Below are positions 26,819-36,164 of a stretch of DNA of 64,000 bases, in pieces. Position 1 is the first letter of the stretch, and each line of letters begins with the position of its first letter. Source of the stretch: Pseudolysobacter sp964466115 (lineage in GTDB: Bacteria > Pseudomonadota > Gammaproteobacteria > Xanthomonadales > Rhodanobacteraceae); assembly GCA_964466115.1 (NCBI GenBank), contig CAYXMH010000004.1, positions 62,001-126,000 on the forward strand, read 5' to 3'. The notes under the pieces are model-generated. The model searched no databases. It was not told the DNA's origin and saw nothing but the letters and a program-made list of their open reading frames with translations. The position numbers and the translations under genes are program-made.

Positions 26819-27505
26819 TTGGATTTCGCATTCCCCCCAACACCAATCCCAAGCATCGCCATCGCCGGCAGCACCGAACGCTTCCCCGTTCACCGCATCT
26901 ACTGCATCGGCCGCAACTACGCCGACCACGCCAAAGAAATGGGTGCCGAGGTCAACCGCGAACAACCGATCTTTTTTCTAAAACCGGCCGACGCAATCGT
27001 GACGGACGGTGCATCGGTGCGTTATCCACTAGCCACCAAAAACCTGCATCACGAAGTCGAGCTGGTCATTGCGTTGCATTCCGGGGGAACCAATATCGCG
27101 CCGAAGGAAGCCGAGCAGCACATTTTCGGTTATGCGATAGGACTCGACCTCACGCGGCGTGATTTACAAACAGCCGCAAAAGCCAAAGGGCTGCCATGGG
27201 ACACCGGCAAAGCGTTCGATCAATCGGCACCGATCTCAACCATCCACCGCGTTAGCGATATCGGCCATCCCCGCCAAGGGCAATTGCTGCTGGAGGTGAA
27301 TGGCGGGCGCCGCCAATCCACCGATATCAGCACGATGATTTTCAGCGCCCCGGAAATCATCCACGAGTTATCGAAACTGTATGAATTGAAAGCCGGGGAT
27401 TTGATTTTTGCCGGGACGCCAGCGGGTGTGGCGGCGCTTGAGGTGGGTGATCGCTTCCATGCAACGCTGGAAAACCTATGCGAACTGCACGGATGCATTG
27501 TATAA
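26819..27505 (+). CDS. Fumarylacetoacetate hydrolase family protein
   Basis: A 228-residue FAH-fold enzyme; relatives hydrolyse or decarboxylate acylpyruvates and oxaloacetate. The N-terminal core CIGRNYADHAKEMG, the metal-ligand region HHEVELVIAL (E-x-E), and the C-terminal GDLIFAGTPAGVAALEVGD are all intact. The best start is TTG at 26819, with GAGGAG 8 bases ahead; this site is inside a strong hairpin. The exact substrate is not determined; YcgM-like acylpyruvase or oxaloacetate decarboxylase is most likely. Confidence 0.9.
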   Translation: MDFAFPPTPIPSIAIAGSTERFPVHRIYCIGRNYADHAKEMGAEVNREQPIFFLKPADAIVTDGASVRYPLATKNLHHEVELVIALHSGGTNIAPKEAEQHIFGYAIGLDLTRRDLQTAAKAKGLPWDTGKAFDQSAPISTIHRVSDIGHPRQGQLLLEVNGGRRQSTDISTMIFSAPEIIHELSKLYELKAGDLIFAGTPAGVAALEVGDRFHATLENLCELHGCIV

Positions 27506-27555
27506 CTTTAATCCTTATATAAAACAATCGCTCCCGTTCGCGACAGAGTGCCTTG

Positions 27556-27587
27556 GTAGGTTGGCGCTGAACGCAGTGAAGCCCAAC
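27556..27587. repeat. Half copy of the TAGGCTGGCGCTGAAC repeat
   Basis: GTAGGTTGGCGCTGAACGCA... resembles one arm of the 34-bp inverted repeat at 40725-40811 (GTAGGCTGGCGCTGAACGAA). No opposing arm is seen. It lies in the 113-base convergent gap between the FAH gene and the BNR-repeat gene. Confidence 0.7.
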
Positions 27588-27618
27588 AAATGTCTGAGTT
27601 AACACTTTAAGCAGCCGG

Positions 27619-30600
27619 CTAATGGCAACCGCGATCGATTAACGTCGTAAGTCTAGTAAGCGCAAGACTGCCAGAGGTAAATCCAACCGCAGTCGGCACC
27701 CAATTCACCGACGCATGATCCGCATCGCTAAACCGAAATGTCGCCGTACCCCAAGCCTCTCGCACCACCTGCGCCGGATCAAACGCCGGCGGAAATTGCC
27801 CACCACGGGTGCGATAAAACGACACCGTCGCATGATCGCCCTCAATCGGACCGGTACCAACCAAATACAATTGCGCGCCATGATCGTAGGCATACCAAAT
27901 CACCAGCACACTGCGCTGTCCGTTGATGTTGATTACTTCGAGCTCGAAGCCGTGCCCGCTTTGCTCGGTGTTGTACCAACTGCCGCTATGACATACGCGG
28001 ACTTGCGCGCCGGGTGAGTCGTCGGCCGGTTTTAATACCGGAGCGATCGGCACCAAGTCGATCTCGCCGTTGTTGAATCCGGGATAAGCGCTGCTCCATT
28101 GCGCGTGCACGGCGGTGGCCGAACTGAAGGTCAAATCCAAGGTTCCCCAAGGCATGTTCTGCACCGTGCTGGGATTAAAGCTCGGTGGGAAATCCGCGCC
28201 GGAGGTGATCAACAAGGGCAGATGCACGTGATTGCCATCCACCGTACCAACGCCATACAGCCAGCGCTGCTCGCCATTGAGGTACACATACCAGCTGGCA
28301 AACAACATCGGCACGGCATCGATGTTGATCAATTCGAACACCATGCCATGGCCGCTCTGTTGCGGGTTGTACCAGCTTGCGGTGACGTTGCTGTCGATCC
28401 GATAATCCGGTGTCGCGGTTAAATCGGTCAGCGGTACGCGCCATACGCCACGGCCGTAGGTGAACGCAAACAGCATCGGCGTGCCGCTGGCAGGCGTGCT
28501 AACCGCCAGCGCTTCGGTAATCACATTCGCAAACCCGGTATTTTCGACCGCCCAATGCGCACCGCCATCGAGCGAAACAAAAATCCCAAGATCGGTGCCA
28601 AGATACAGATGCGCCGTATTGCCTGGATCAATCGCGATTGCGTGTACCGGCACATCGGGCAAGGCGCCTTCACCGCTGCCATCGAGCGGTTGCCAGCTCG
28701 CGCCGACATCGGTCGATTTCCATACATGTACGCCACCAAACGTGGAATACGTTGCATAGGCAATATTGCTATCGTTTGGATCAAACGCCAGCCACGATAC
28801 CCAGCCCGTTCGTGGCGAGGTGTGCAACCAATTGGTCGTCGCCGTACTCGAAAGCGCCGAAGAATTATGGAAAATACTAACGTCGTTGCCGACCAAAATG
28901 CGGTTCGCATTTCCGGAAGCCACCGCCAACGCCGAGGTGCGATTCCCGAACGCCGTACCGCCCATCGGCGCACTGACCGAATGCCAATTGAATGCTCCGT
29001 TGTCACTGCGCCACAACCGCGTGCCGCCGGCGTAAAGCCGCGCCGACTGATTCGGATCGATCAGATACGGCATGATAAAAATCGTCTGATCGTTAAGCCC
29101 CGCGACGGCATCGTTGAAACTCGCGCCTCCGTCGGTCGATTTACCAAGCGAGATGTACTGCGCAGTGGCATAAATGGTGTTGCTGTTGCTCGGATCAATC
29201 GCAACAAAACCGCCGTCGCCACCGTAAATATGCCGCCACCCGGCAATCCCTGCACTATCACGTCCCAACCAAGTGCCGTTGTCTTGCGCGCCGCCAAGAT
29301 AACTGTGCCCGTCCGGAAATACGGCACCCGTATAAAACTGCGTCGTCCCCAAACCGTTAATCAAAGCATGCCAACCAACGCGAGCACCACTGCGCGGCCC
29401 ACACATCGCGATTTCGCCGGTGCTGACCGGAGCGCGGGCGTTTTCGGTGACCGCCACGCCGCCATCGTTGGTGGTGTACAAGCGCTGATTGGCTACACCG
29501 TCGAACTGCGGATCAAATTTCAATAAATGATGGTCCGGATGAACATAGGTTTCATTGTCAGTCCATTCATAACTGGCCAGCCCAAAATTGCGGCCACCGT
29601 CATCGGATCGATACACATTCATCCCCGCCACCCACAGCGTATCGGGATTTAGCGGATCAACAGCGATGGCGTTGTTGTACCAACCGGCCGCGTAAAAATC
29701 GGGCGCAAAATCCAAACCGCACATAGCCGGGTTGGCGCTCGATGCGTACTGAAACAACAGCGTGTTCAACAACGACGCATCGGTATTGCGCACGCGCGCC
29801 GCCCACGTGCGCCCGCCATCATCGGAACGGAATACCGCGTGCAGGCCGTTGTTGTAATCGCCAACGCCATCGCCGCTGCGATCGGGCCCCGGCGCAATGC
29901 TGGCCGCTGCCGCATAAATAATGTTTTGATTGGCGCGATGGATGTCCATTTGCGTGCGGCCTTGACCGGCTTCGGACAACACTTGCGTCCATACGCCATG
30001 GCCGGCGACATCGGTATTCAAAAACAACGCCGCCTGGCACGGACCCGCACAGGCGGCTGGCAATACCGTATTGGGCAAATAATACCGATCCGCCGTCGAG
30101 CGCGATGAGCACGCTGCCAACAACCAATCGCCGTCGCTGTCGCCGCGTATGGCCAGATCGTTGCAACCTTCGTACAACAGATCACCGGCCGGGTCAGCCG
30201 GCCGCAGCTCGTGGGTAAAGCTCGCGCCAGCGTCATCGGAGCGCCATACGCCCGTGTTTGTCGCGACATACAGACGCTGCGAATTATGCGGGCTTAATAC
30301 GATATCGCTGACGTACCGGAAATCGTTCGTAGCAGTTGCGCTTAACCGATTCCAAGTGTGGCCGCCATCGGTGCTTTTCAAAATTCCGGCGCCCGTCATC
30401 GGCGACCAGGGCATGCCGCTGTTGCGATACAACTCACCAGTGCCCGCGTACAGCACACTGGGATTGCCGGGGTCGATCACCAGCGCCCCAATGTTCAAAT
30501 TTACCGCATCGTCCGACAACGGCCGCCAATTGGCGCCCGCGTCCTCGCTAATCCACACGCCACCGGAAACGCCACCGGCATAGAGAATGGCGGGGTTGGT

Positions 30601-30978
30601 CGGATGAAACACCAAAGCACGCGTGCGTCCGGCGGCATTGGCGGGACCAAGCCATTCCCAATGCGGACTAGCCACCGCATCGGCTTTTAATAATGAGTTG
30701 CTTGCGTTCGGGGTCGATGTCGACCACCGGCGCGGTTCGTGCCGCGGCATTGTCCGCATACGCTGCTCCGCAGCGAAATAGCGCGCCGTTGGCAATTCGT
30801 CCACATCCGGCGGCAAGCGCCTTTGTAAAAATAGCTGCATCCGCTCAAAAGCCGCATCGGTATGTGGCTCATGCTCGGCCACCCGTCGAATAGGGGGGTG
30901 CGGTAACCAATACAATGACCCCGAAACCGCAAGCAGCACAGCGCCCGCAAAAACCGATAGCCACCGCACATTCACCAT
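27619..30978 (-). CDS. Large secreted BNR/WD-type beta-propeller protein with doubled C-terminal domain
   Basis: About 1119 residues from ATG 30978 (the frame opens at 31047). The N-terminus WLSVFAGAVLLAVSGSLYWLP is a signal peptide or anchor. Residues about 120-840 carry many Asp-box/BNR-like turns (STDGGHTWN, SDDGGRTWAARV, SDDAGASF, STDGGASFNDA, DVGASWQPL), as in sialidase- and VPS10-like propellers. Two homologous C-terminal domains follow (about 858-978 and 993-1119), both with SWYN..QSGHG, an aromatic WY.Y core, FPP.F and WGT. I recognise the doubled domain as common in secreted Xanthomonadales-type proteins, without known function. No catalytic residues can be assigned; sialidase activity is not claimed. 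Confidence 0.85.
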   Translation of the reverse strand: MVNVRWLSVFAGAVLLAVSGSLYWLPHPPIRRVAEHEPHTDAAFERMQLFLQRRLPPDVDELPTARYFAAEQRMRTMPRHEPRRWSTSTPNASNSLLKADAVASPHWEWLGPANAAGRTRALVFHPTNPAILYAGGVSGGVWISEDAGANWRPLSDDAVNLNIGALVIDPGNPSVLYAGTGELYRNSGMPWSPMTGAGILKSTDGGHTWNRLSATATNDFRYVSDIVLSPHNSQRLYVATNTGVWRSDDAGASFTHELRPADPAGDLLYEGCNDLAIRGDSDGDWLLAACSSRSTADRYYLPNTVLPAACAGPCQAALFLNTDVAGHGVWTQVLSEAGQGRTQMDIHRANQNIIYAAAASIAPGPDRSGDGVGDYNNGLHAVFRSDDGGRTWAARVRNTDASLLNTLLFQYASSANPAMCGLDFAPDFYAAGWYNNAIAVDPLNPDTLWVAGMNVYRSDDGGRNFGLASYEWTDNETYVHPDHHLLKFDPQFDGVANQRLYTTNDGGVAVTENARAPVSTGEIAMCGPRSGARVGWHALINGLGTTQFYTGAVFPDGHSYLGGAQDNGTWLGRDSAGIAGWRHIYGGDGGFVAIDPSNSNTIYATAQYISLGKSTDGGASFNDAVAGLNDQTIFIMPYLIDPNQSARLYAGGTRLWRSDNGAFNWHSVSAPMGGTAFGNRTSALAVASGNANRILVGNDVSIFHNSSALSSTATTNWLHTSPRTGWVSWLAFDPNDSNIAYATYSTFGGVHVWKSTDVGASWQPLDGSGEGALPDVPVHAIAIDPGNTAHLYLGTDLGIFVSLDGGAHWAVENTGFANVITEALAVSTPASGTPMLFAFTYGRGVWRVPLTDLTATPDYRIDSNVTASWYNPQQSGHGMVFELINIDAVPMLFASWYVYLNGEQRWLYGVGTVDGNHVHLPLLITSGADFPPSFNPSTVQNMPWGTLDLTFSSATAVHAQWSSAYPGFNNGEIDLVPIAPVLKPADDSPGAQVRVCHSGSWYNTEQSGHGFELEVININGQRSVLVIWYAYDHGAQLYLVGTGPIEGDHATVSFYRTRGGQFPPAFDPAQVVREAWGTATFRFSDADHASVNWVPTAVGFTSGSLALTRLTTLIDRGCH

Positions 30979-31155
30979 AGCCCAGCACCTGCCACGCCCT
31001 GCACCCAAATATGCGCGGATATTGCCATATTTAGCAAAATCTGCCATTTATAGTGGTATTGTCCAGCTTGATTCGCATGGAACCGTGTACCTCATACTAC
31101 ATCGGCCCAGTGCGGCAAAATTGGCGTGAAAGTCACATTGGGGAGATTTAAGATC

Positions 31156-32925
31156 ATGAAATTGCACAGCAGTTTTCGTAGTTTGGTCTTGTTGTCGGGG
31201 CTGGCGTTTGCAGCTGTAACGCAAGCTTACACAATCCACGTGACTACGGCGGAAGACGAGGACGTTGGAGCGGGTGGTACCGGATGCTCGCTGCGCGAAG
31301 CATTGCAACTTCGCTTTAACAACATGTCCGGGACTCCCTATAACGGTTGCAGCACCGGCGCTTTCAGCCCTGGCGACCCGGCCACGATCGTATTCGACGG
31401 CAACTACACCATTTCGGTCAACAGCAACAGCGCTGGTGATGCGACCCGTCATGGTTCCTTAAGCATTCCCGGCACCTCGCTTGGCGCCCTTACAATCGAT
31501 GGCAGCGGCCAAACGGTGACCATCAATTGCCCGGCAAGCCCCAATAACAGCAAAATTTTTATCGAAGCGAGCGGTGCATCCTTAACGTTATCGAACCTGA
31601 CCATCGGGGGCGCAAGCGGCTGTACGGCCAGCGGTGCCGGCATTGCCGTCGATAACAGTACCGATGGCAATCTGACCATCAACACCGTGACGTTTAGCAA
31701 TATCCACAGCGATAGCGGCGGCAACGGTGGCGCGATCGCCCATGGCACCGGTACCTTATCGATCACGGATTCCAATTTCACCAGCAACGGCAGCGATGGT
31801 GGCCTTGACAGTGGTAACGGCGGCGCAATCTTTATAGACAGCGTTACTACGGCCAGCATTACCAACACCACCTTTACCAGCAATACGGCCGGTAATAACG
31901 GTGGTGCTATCTATTATTCCAACAACGCCATACCACCTTATGCGCTGACGTTAACCAACGTTACATTTACCAGTAATACCGCCAATGGCGGCGATACCGC
32001 GGATGACGGTGGCGGCGCCATTTGGGCGCAAACCGAAAGCCCTACGGATGTGACCGGCATTTTCCTGATCAGCAACGGCGCTTTTATCAACAATACCGCA
32101 CCCAACGGCAACGGCGGGGCGATTGTATTGGCATTTGATTCGCGGCTGGCCTATGCCAGCGCCGCGTTGCCGAATGCCGGCGGAATTTACGGTTCAAACT
32201 TCGCCGGTAACAGCGCTAGCGGGGCGGTCACGCCTAACGGTGCCGGTGGTGCAATTTATTCGCGCGGTGTTATGACGGTGGTTCAATCAAGCTTCATCAG
32301 CAATTCCAGCACCAGTGACTTCGGTGGCGCTATAGCCACCAATTATGCGACCACCCCAAGCGTTATCGCTAACACCACATTTAACGGCAACAGCGCCCCA
32401 CTAGGCGGTGGCGCTATCGCCAATCTAAACACCGCCGGTACCCTGCAAATAATCAACGCCACCGTAGCCGGCAATACTTCTGCGGGTTCGGGAGGCTCAT
32501 TATTTAATGCCAACTCCGCCGCCGGCGCGGTAACCGTGAACAACTCGATTTTTGGCGCTACCTCACCAGGAACGAACTGCGGTGGTAACCAACCGGACAC
32601 GGGCACCAACAACCTTGAGTATTCTTTTACCGGCGGGGCATGCGCGTTTACCGTGGGCGACCCTTTACTTTCGTCTCCAACGATCAACGCGCCGGCCAGT
32701 GGCGCGCCCGTAACACCGTTGGTGTTAACCATGGCGATTGGCGAGAGCTCACCGGCTTCCCACGGGGGTAATCCAGCCACGTGCAGTGCTGGTCCAATCA
32801 ATAGTACGGACGCCACGGGAGCGATCGGCGTGCGCCCGTTCCCGCTGGCCACAAACTGCGATATTGGCGCATACGAATCGGGCAGCACAACGCCGGTGCA
32901 ACTGCAGTCGTTTAGCGTCGACTGA
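31156..32925 (+). CDS. CSLREA-domain secreted beta-helix protein 1
   Basis: 589 residues. Signal peptide MKLHSSFRSLVLLSGLAFAAVTQA; the mature protein opens with the CSLREA module (YTIHVTTAEDEDVG, then GCSLREALQLR), followed by a polymorphic beta-helix of repeats such as NVTFTSNTANGG, GGAIYYSNN and GNGGAI. The C-terminus is CDIGAYESGSTTPVQLQSFSVD. ATG 31156 has GGGGAG 11 bases ahead; an earlier GTG at 31126 is less likely. A close paralogue follows at 33233. The fold and secretion are inferred; role (surface adhesion, matrix) is unknown. An intrinsic terminator follows. Confidence 0.88.
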   Translation: MKLHSSFRSLVLLSGLAFAAVTQAYTIHVTTAEDEDVGAGGTGCSLREALQLRFNNMSGTPYNGCSTGAFSPGDPATIVFDGNYTISVNSNSAGDATRHGSLSIPGTSLGALTIDGSGQTVTINCPASPNNSKIFIEASGASLTLSNLTIGGASGCTASGAGIAVDNSTDGNLTINTVTFSNIHSDSGGNGGAIAHGTGTLSITDSNFTSNGSDGGLDSGNGGAIFIDSVTTASITNTTFTSNTAGNNGGAIYYSNNAIPPYALTLTNVTFTSNTANGGDTADDGGGAIWAQTESPTDVTGIFLISNGAFINNTAPNGNGGAIVLAFDSRLAYASAALPNAGGIYGSNFAGNSASGAVTPNGAGGAIYSRGVMTVVQSSFISNSSTSDFGGAIATNYATTPSVIANTTFNGNSAPLGGGAIANLNTAGTLQIINATVAGNTSAGSGGSLFNANSAAGAVTVNNSIFGATSPGTNCGGNQPDTGTNNLEYSFTGGACAFTVGDPLLSSPTINAPASGAPVTPLVLTMAIGESSPASHGGNPATCSAGPINSTDATGAIGVRPFPLATNCDIGAYESGSTTPVQLQSFSVD

Positions 32926-33232
32926 TCGATCTTCGCAACCTCGGTAGCAACACAAACGGCCCGATTATCGGGCCGTTTGTGTTTAAGCGAGTCGGATTGC
33001 TTCAAAGTTGCTGTACGCAAACCGATTGAGATCACGAAATTTCTATCGTGTTATTCGCAGCGTTAGGTCCCAAACGGTTGCTAAAATCGTTAAAATCTGT
33101 CATTTATGCACAGGTTCATTGAACTTTCGCCATCGATCAAGATGCCCGAATGCTGAATTGCAGCATTAATCGCAAGATCTGGCCCCGTAATCACTAGATC
33201 GAACCGCAAGATTAAAGATTGGGAGGAAAGTT
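32926..33232. other. 307-base spacer between the two CSLREA genes
   Basis: Contains the terminator of the first gene (32950-32985) and the promoter region of the second. The GGGAGGAAAG ribosome site of the next gene is at its end. I see no other structure. Confidence 0.6.
32950..32985 (+). terminator. Intrinsic terminator after CSLREA gene 1
   Basis: A 16-bp inverted repeat ACACAAACGGCCCGAT / ATCGGGCCGTTTGTGT (32950-32965, 32967-32982) ending in TTT. Near-identical to the terminator at 35073-35105. Confidence 0.88.
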
Positions 33233-35050
33233 ATGCGTCTATTGAACAGCTTCCGTACGTTGATCGTCATTGGCGGGTTTTTCTGTGCGGCGTTTGCGCA
33301 GGCTTATACCATCACCGTTAATACACCAGTCGACGAAGACATGGTTGGGGGTGCTGGCTGCTCGCTGCGCGAGGCAATTACCTTGCGCAATTTGAATGTG
33401 GGCGCCACTTATAACGACTGCACCGCCACGCCAGGCTTTGTTGCTGGCGAAGCCGTTACGATTAATTTTAATGCCGATTACATAGGAACCCCCATTGATG
33501 TGGGTTCTTCTTTGAGCATCCTAGGCGGTACGCTCGGTACGCTGACGATCACCGGTACGGGTCACACCGTTCATATTACGTGTATCACTGACCCGACCCA
33601 GATATTTATTGAGGCCGCGGATGCCACCTTCACCTTGTCGAATGTCTTAATGGACGGCTGTACCGCTCCCGGCGCCGGCATCGCGATCGACAATACCGCC
33701 GGCGGCAACCTCACCATCACCAACACCACCTTTGACAGCTTCCACAGCAACAACGGTGCTGGCGGGGGCGCGGTCAATCATTACGGTGGCGGTGGCGGGG
33801 TTTTGACGATATCCAACTCCACCTTCACCAACAACACCGCGGACGATTCCATTTCCAACAGTGGCGATGGCGGCGCGTTGTATTTCAGCTCGATTATGGC
33901 CGGTTCCGCACCGAGTTCGTTGACCGATGTCACGTTCACTGGTAATACCGCCGGCAATAACGGCGGCGCGATTAATTATGCCAACCCACTGGCCCCGCCC
34001 TACTCAATGCTGCTGACCCGTGTCACCTTCACCAATAACACCGCCAACGGCGATGGCTCGTTCGCGGATGCCGGTGGCGGAGCTATTTATGAAGACGTTG
34101 ACGGTGGCGTGCCAACCGGCGTTTTTCTGATTAGCAACAGCACCTTCACCGGCAATACCGCCCCCAATGGCGAGGGCGGTGCCATTGCGATGGGCGGCGG
34201 TTCGCGACTGACTTATTCGTCTGCCACATCTCCCGACGGCGGTGGTATCTACGGCTGCCATTTTTCCGGCAACAGCGCCAGCGGCACCCCCAGTGTCGGC
34301 AATCCAACGAATGGATCGGGGGGTGCGCTTTTCTCACGTGGCCTATTTACGGTTACCCAATCCAGTTTTCTCAGCAATGTCAGCACGCATCACAGTGGCG
34401 GAGCGATTGCCCACGCGGACAATGTTTTTGGCAGCGCCAGCGTCATCGCCAACACCACTTTTAATGGCAACACGGCAAATCAAAACGGCGGCGCCATTGC
34501 CAATCTCGATGCTGCCAGTACATTGCAATTGATTAACGACACGATTTCTGGCAATAGCGCAACCGGTACCGGCGCCACCCCCGGCGGCGGTGCTCTCTAC
34601 AACGCCAATACCACGGCAAGATCGGTCACCGCCGTCAATACGATCTTCGGTGCCAGCACTGGCGCTGGAGGCAATTGTGCCGGAACCGCTCCCACCAATG
34701 ACGGTAATAACTTGCAATATTCACCAGACACCGCCGCTTGCGGCGCTATAACAATAGGCGATCCGCTGCTGGCCGCTCCCGCCCTCAACGCTCCAGCCGT
34801 GGGGACCGCGGTGACCGCATTGGTACGCACGATGGCGATCGGTGAAAGCTCACCGGCTTCGCGCGGCGGCGACCCGGCCACCTGCAGTGCTGGCCCGATC
34901 AACAGCACCGATGCCACCGGATCGCTCGGGACCGCTATGGTAGCCCCCAGCAATCTGCGGCCCACCCCCGTAGCCACGAGTTGCGATATTGGTGCGTATG
35001 AATCTGGCAGTACCACGCCGGTGGAGCTGCAATCATTTAGCGTTGACTAA
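33233..35050 (+). CDS. CSLREA-domain secreted beta-helix protein 2
   Basis: 605 residues and a clear paralogue of the preceding gene: signal peptide MRLLNSFRTLIVIGGFFCAAFAQA, CSLREA module (YTITVNTPVDEDMVGGAG then CSLREAITLRN), beta-helix repeats (NSTFTNNTADD, TGNTAGNNGGAINY, GGIYGCHFSGNSASG) and C-terminus CDIGAYESGSTTPVELQSFSVD. The end-domains (N and C) are more alike than the repeats between them. GGGAGGAAAG stands just before the ATG. Function unknown; probably cell-surface or released. Confidence 0.9.
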   Translation: MRLLNSFRTLIVIGGFFCAAFAQAYTITVNTPVDEDMVGGAGCSLREAITLRNLNVGATYNDCTATPGFVAGEAVTINFNADYIGTPIDVGSSLSILGGTLGTLTITGTGHTVHITCITDPTQIFIEAADATFTLSNVLMDGCTAPGAGIAIDNTAGGNLTITNTTFDSFHSNNGAGGGAVNHYGGGGGVLTISNSTFTNNTADDSISNSGDGGALYFSSIMAGSAPSSLTDVTFTGNTAGNNGGAINYANPLAPPYSMLLTRVTFTNNTANGDGSFADAGGGAIYEDVDGGVPTGVFLISNSTFTGNTAPNGEGGAIAMGGGSRLTYSSATSPDGGGIYGCHFSGNSASGTPSVGNPTNGSGGALFSRGLFTVTQSSFLSNVSTHHSGGAIAHADNVFGSASVIANTTFNGNTANQNGGAIANLDAASTLQLINDTISGNSATGTGATPGGGALYNANTTARSVTAVNTIFGASTGAGGNCAGTAPTNDGNNLQYSPDTAACGAITIGDPLLAAPALNAPAVGTAVTALVRTMAIGESSPASRGGDPATCSAGPINSTDATGSLGTAMVAPSNLRPTPVATSCDIGAYESGSTTPVELQSFSVD

Positions 35051-35072
35051 CCCCGCTTCGCGTTTTCATATC

Positions 35073-35105
35073 AAACAAACGGCCCGATTATCGGGCCGTT
35101 TGTTT
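35073..35105 (+). terminator. Intrinsic terminator after CSLREA gene 2
   Basis: A 16-bp stem AAACAAACGGCCCGAT / ATCGGGCCGTTTGTTT (35073-35088, 35090-35105). The core is shared with the first CSLREA terminator, consistent with duplication of the whole unit. Confidence 0.88.
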
Positions 35106-35123
35106 CTAACTGGCGTAAATATA

Positions 35124-35291
35124 TGCCAAGTTGCGATAGAAATAGCATTGTGAAATGTTGAGAAAACCCGTTCATGCTGAGCCTGTCGAAGTATGAACGG
35201 GTTTTCCGTTCACCCTACGACCAAGCCTGTCCTGAGCGTAGTCGAAGGGCTCAGGGCGAACGGAAAACGGGATTTCTATCGCAAGTGCGAA
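35124..35291. mobile_element. Miniature inverted-repeat element, copy 2
   Basis: About 168 bp; inner terminal repeats TTGCGATAGAAAT (35131-35143) and ATTTCTATCGCAA (35272-35284) are perfect over 13 bp. The middle holds the TTCATGCTGAGCCTGTCGAA / GGGCTCAGGGCGAACGGAAAA palindrome plus an extra 'GACCAAGCCTGTCCTGAGCG' segment. It is followed by TTA (35292-35294), the reverse complement of the methyltransferase stop codon; the left flank is ATA, so the duplication is inexact here. Confidence 0.82.
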
Positions 35292-36164
35292 TTACTTCAA
35301 CGCACCTTGTTGACGATAGTACTCACCAAGCACCACCGCCGCGCTCGCCGCAATATTAAGGCTTTCGACCGCGCCAGTCCCGGGGATTGTCAAACGCAAA
35401 TCCGCCGCTTGGATTTTACGCTCACTTAAACCGCTTCCTTCCGCCCCAAACAGCAAGGCCAAACGCGCCGGCAATTGGGTTTGATAAAGCGCATTGCCCG
35501 AGTGCGCCACCGTCGCCGCAATGCAAAAACCCTCTCGGCGCAAGACCGCAATCATATCGTCGTCGTTAACCGCTTGCGCCACCGGCACCGCCTCTGCTCC
35601 GCCCTCGGCCACCCGGCAAGCCGCGCCGGATAAAGCCAGACGGGAGTTGCTCGGCAAAATCAGCCCATTCACCCCAAAATGCGCCGCACTGCGCAACACC
35701 GCGCCGAAATTGTGCGGATTGCCAACGCCATCGAAGACGATCAGTGCGGCCGGTTGCGGCGGGTTTGGCAATGCGTTGAGCAACACCGCCAGCTGCAACG
35801 GTGGGCGCCGCAACATATCGAAGCAAACTCCTTCGTGATGCTGGGTTTGCGTTAACTTATCAAGATCGGCACTTTCCACCACGCGATAACCCAAGCGCTG
35901 TTGGACGCACCACGCCAACACCGGCTGCAATGCCGGAATGCGTTCCTCGCTTAAGTAGACTTTACGCAAATCGTCCGGTCGATGCGCAAACGCAGCGAGG
36001 CACGCGTTCAATCCGAATAGACGGATCTCGCGGTCGTCATTGTGTGGATTACGCGGAGCACGCGGGTTCGCTTCCCGCCCCGGCGCCTTGCCGGAGAGGG
36101 AGCCGACATGGGTACGCGCGCGAAACGCAGGGCGTGGTGATTTGGGTCCGGGACGTTTATCCAT
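35292..36164 (-). CDS. SpoU/TrmH-family RNA methyltransferase, YfiF-like
   Basis: A SPOUT RNA 2'-O-ribose methyltransferase. From ATG 36164 it is 290 residues: a basic, proline-rich N-terminal tail (MDKRPGPKSPRPAFRARTHV), a substrate-binding domain (RLFGLNACLAAFAHRPDDL to about 110), and the knotted SpoU domain with FDGVGNPHNFGAVLRSAAHFGV, LLFGAEGSGLS and the end motif PGTGAVESLNIAASAAVVLGE. Domain order and the basic tail resemble E. coli YfiF more than RlmB. The frame continues without a stop into a DUF559 relic upstream (to 36350), so a fused protein is possible. Its stop codon abuts miniature element copy 2. Target RNA unknown. Confidence 0.9.
   Translation of the reverse strand: MDKRPGPKSPRPAFRARTHVGSLSGKAPGREANPRAPRNPHNDDREIRLFGLNACLAAFAHRPDDLRKVYLSEERIPALQPVLAWCVQQRLGYRVVESADLDKLTQTQHHEGVCFDMLRRPPLQLAVLLNALPNPPQPAALIVFDGVGNPHNFGAVLRSAAHFGVNGLILPSNSRLALSGAACRVAEGGAEAVPVAQAVNDDDMIAVLRREGFCIAATVAHSGNALYQTQLPARLALLFGAEGSGLSERKIQAADLRLTIPGTGAVESLNIAASAAVVLGEYYRQQGALK

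Noticed and set aside
27619..30978. Sialidase (neuraminidase) call
   Set aside because: Asp-box-like turns are present, but catalytic Arg triad and Tyr/Glu could not be identified; a general BNR-propeller description is safer.
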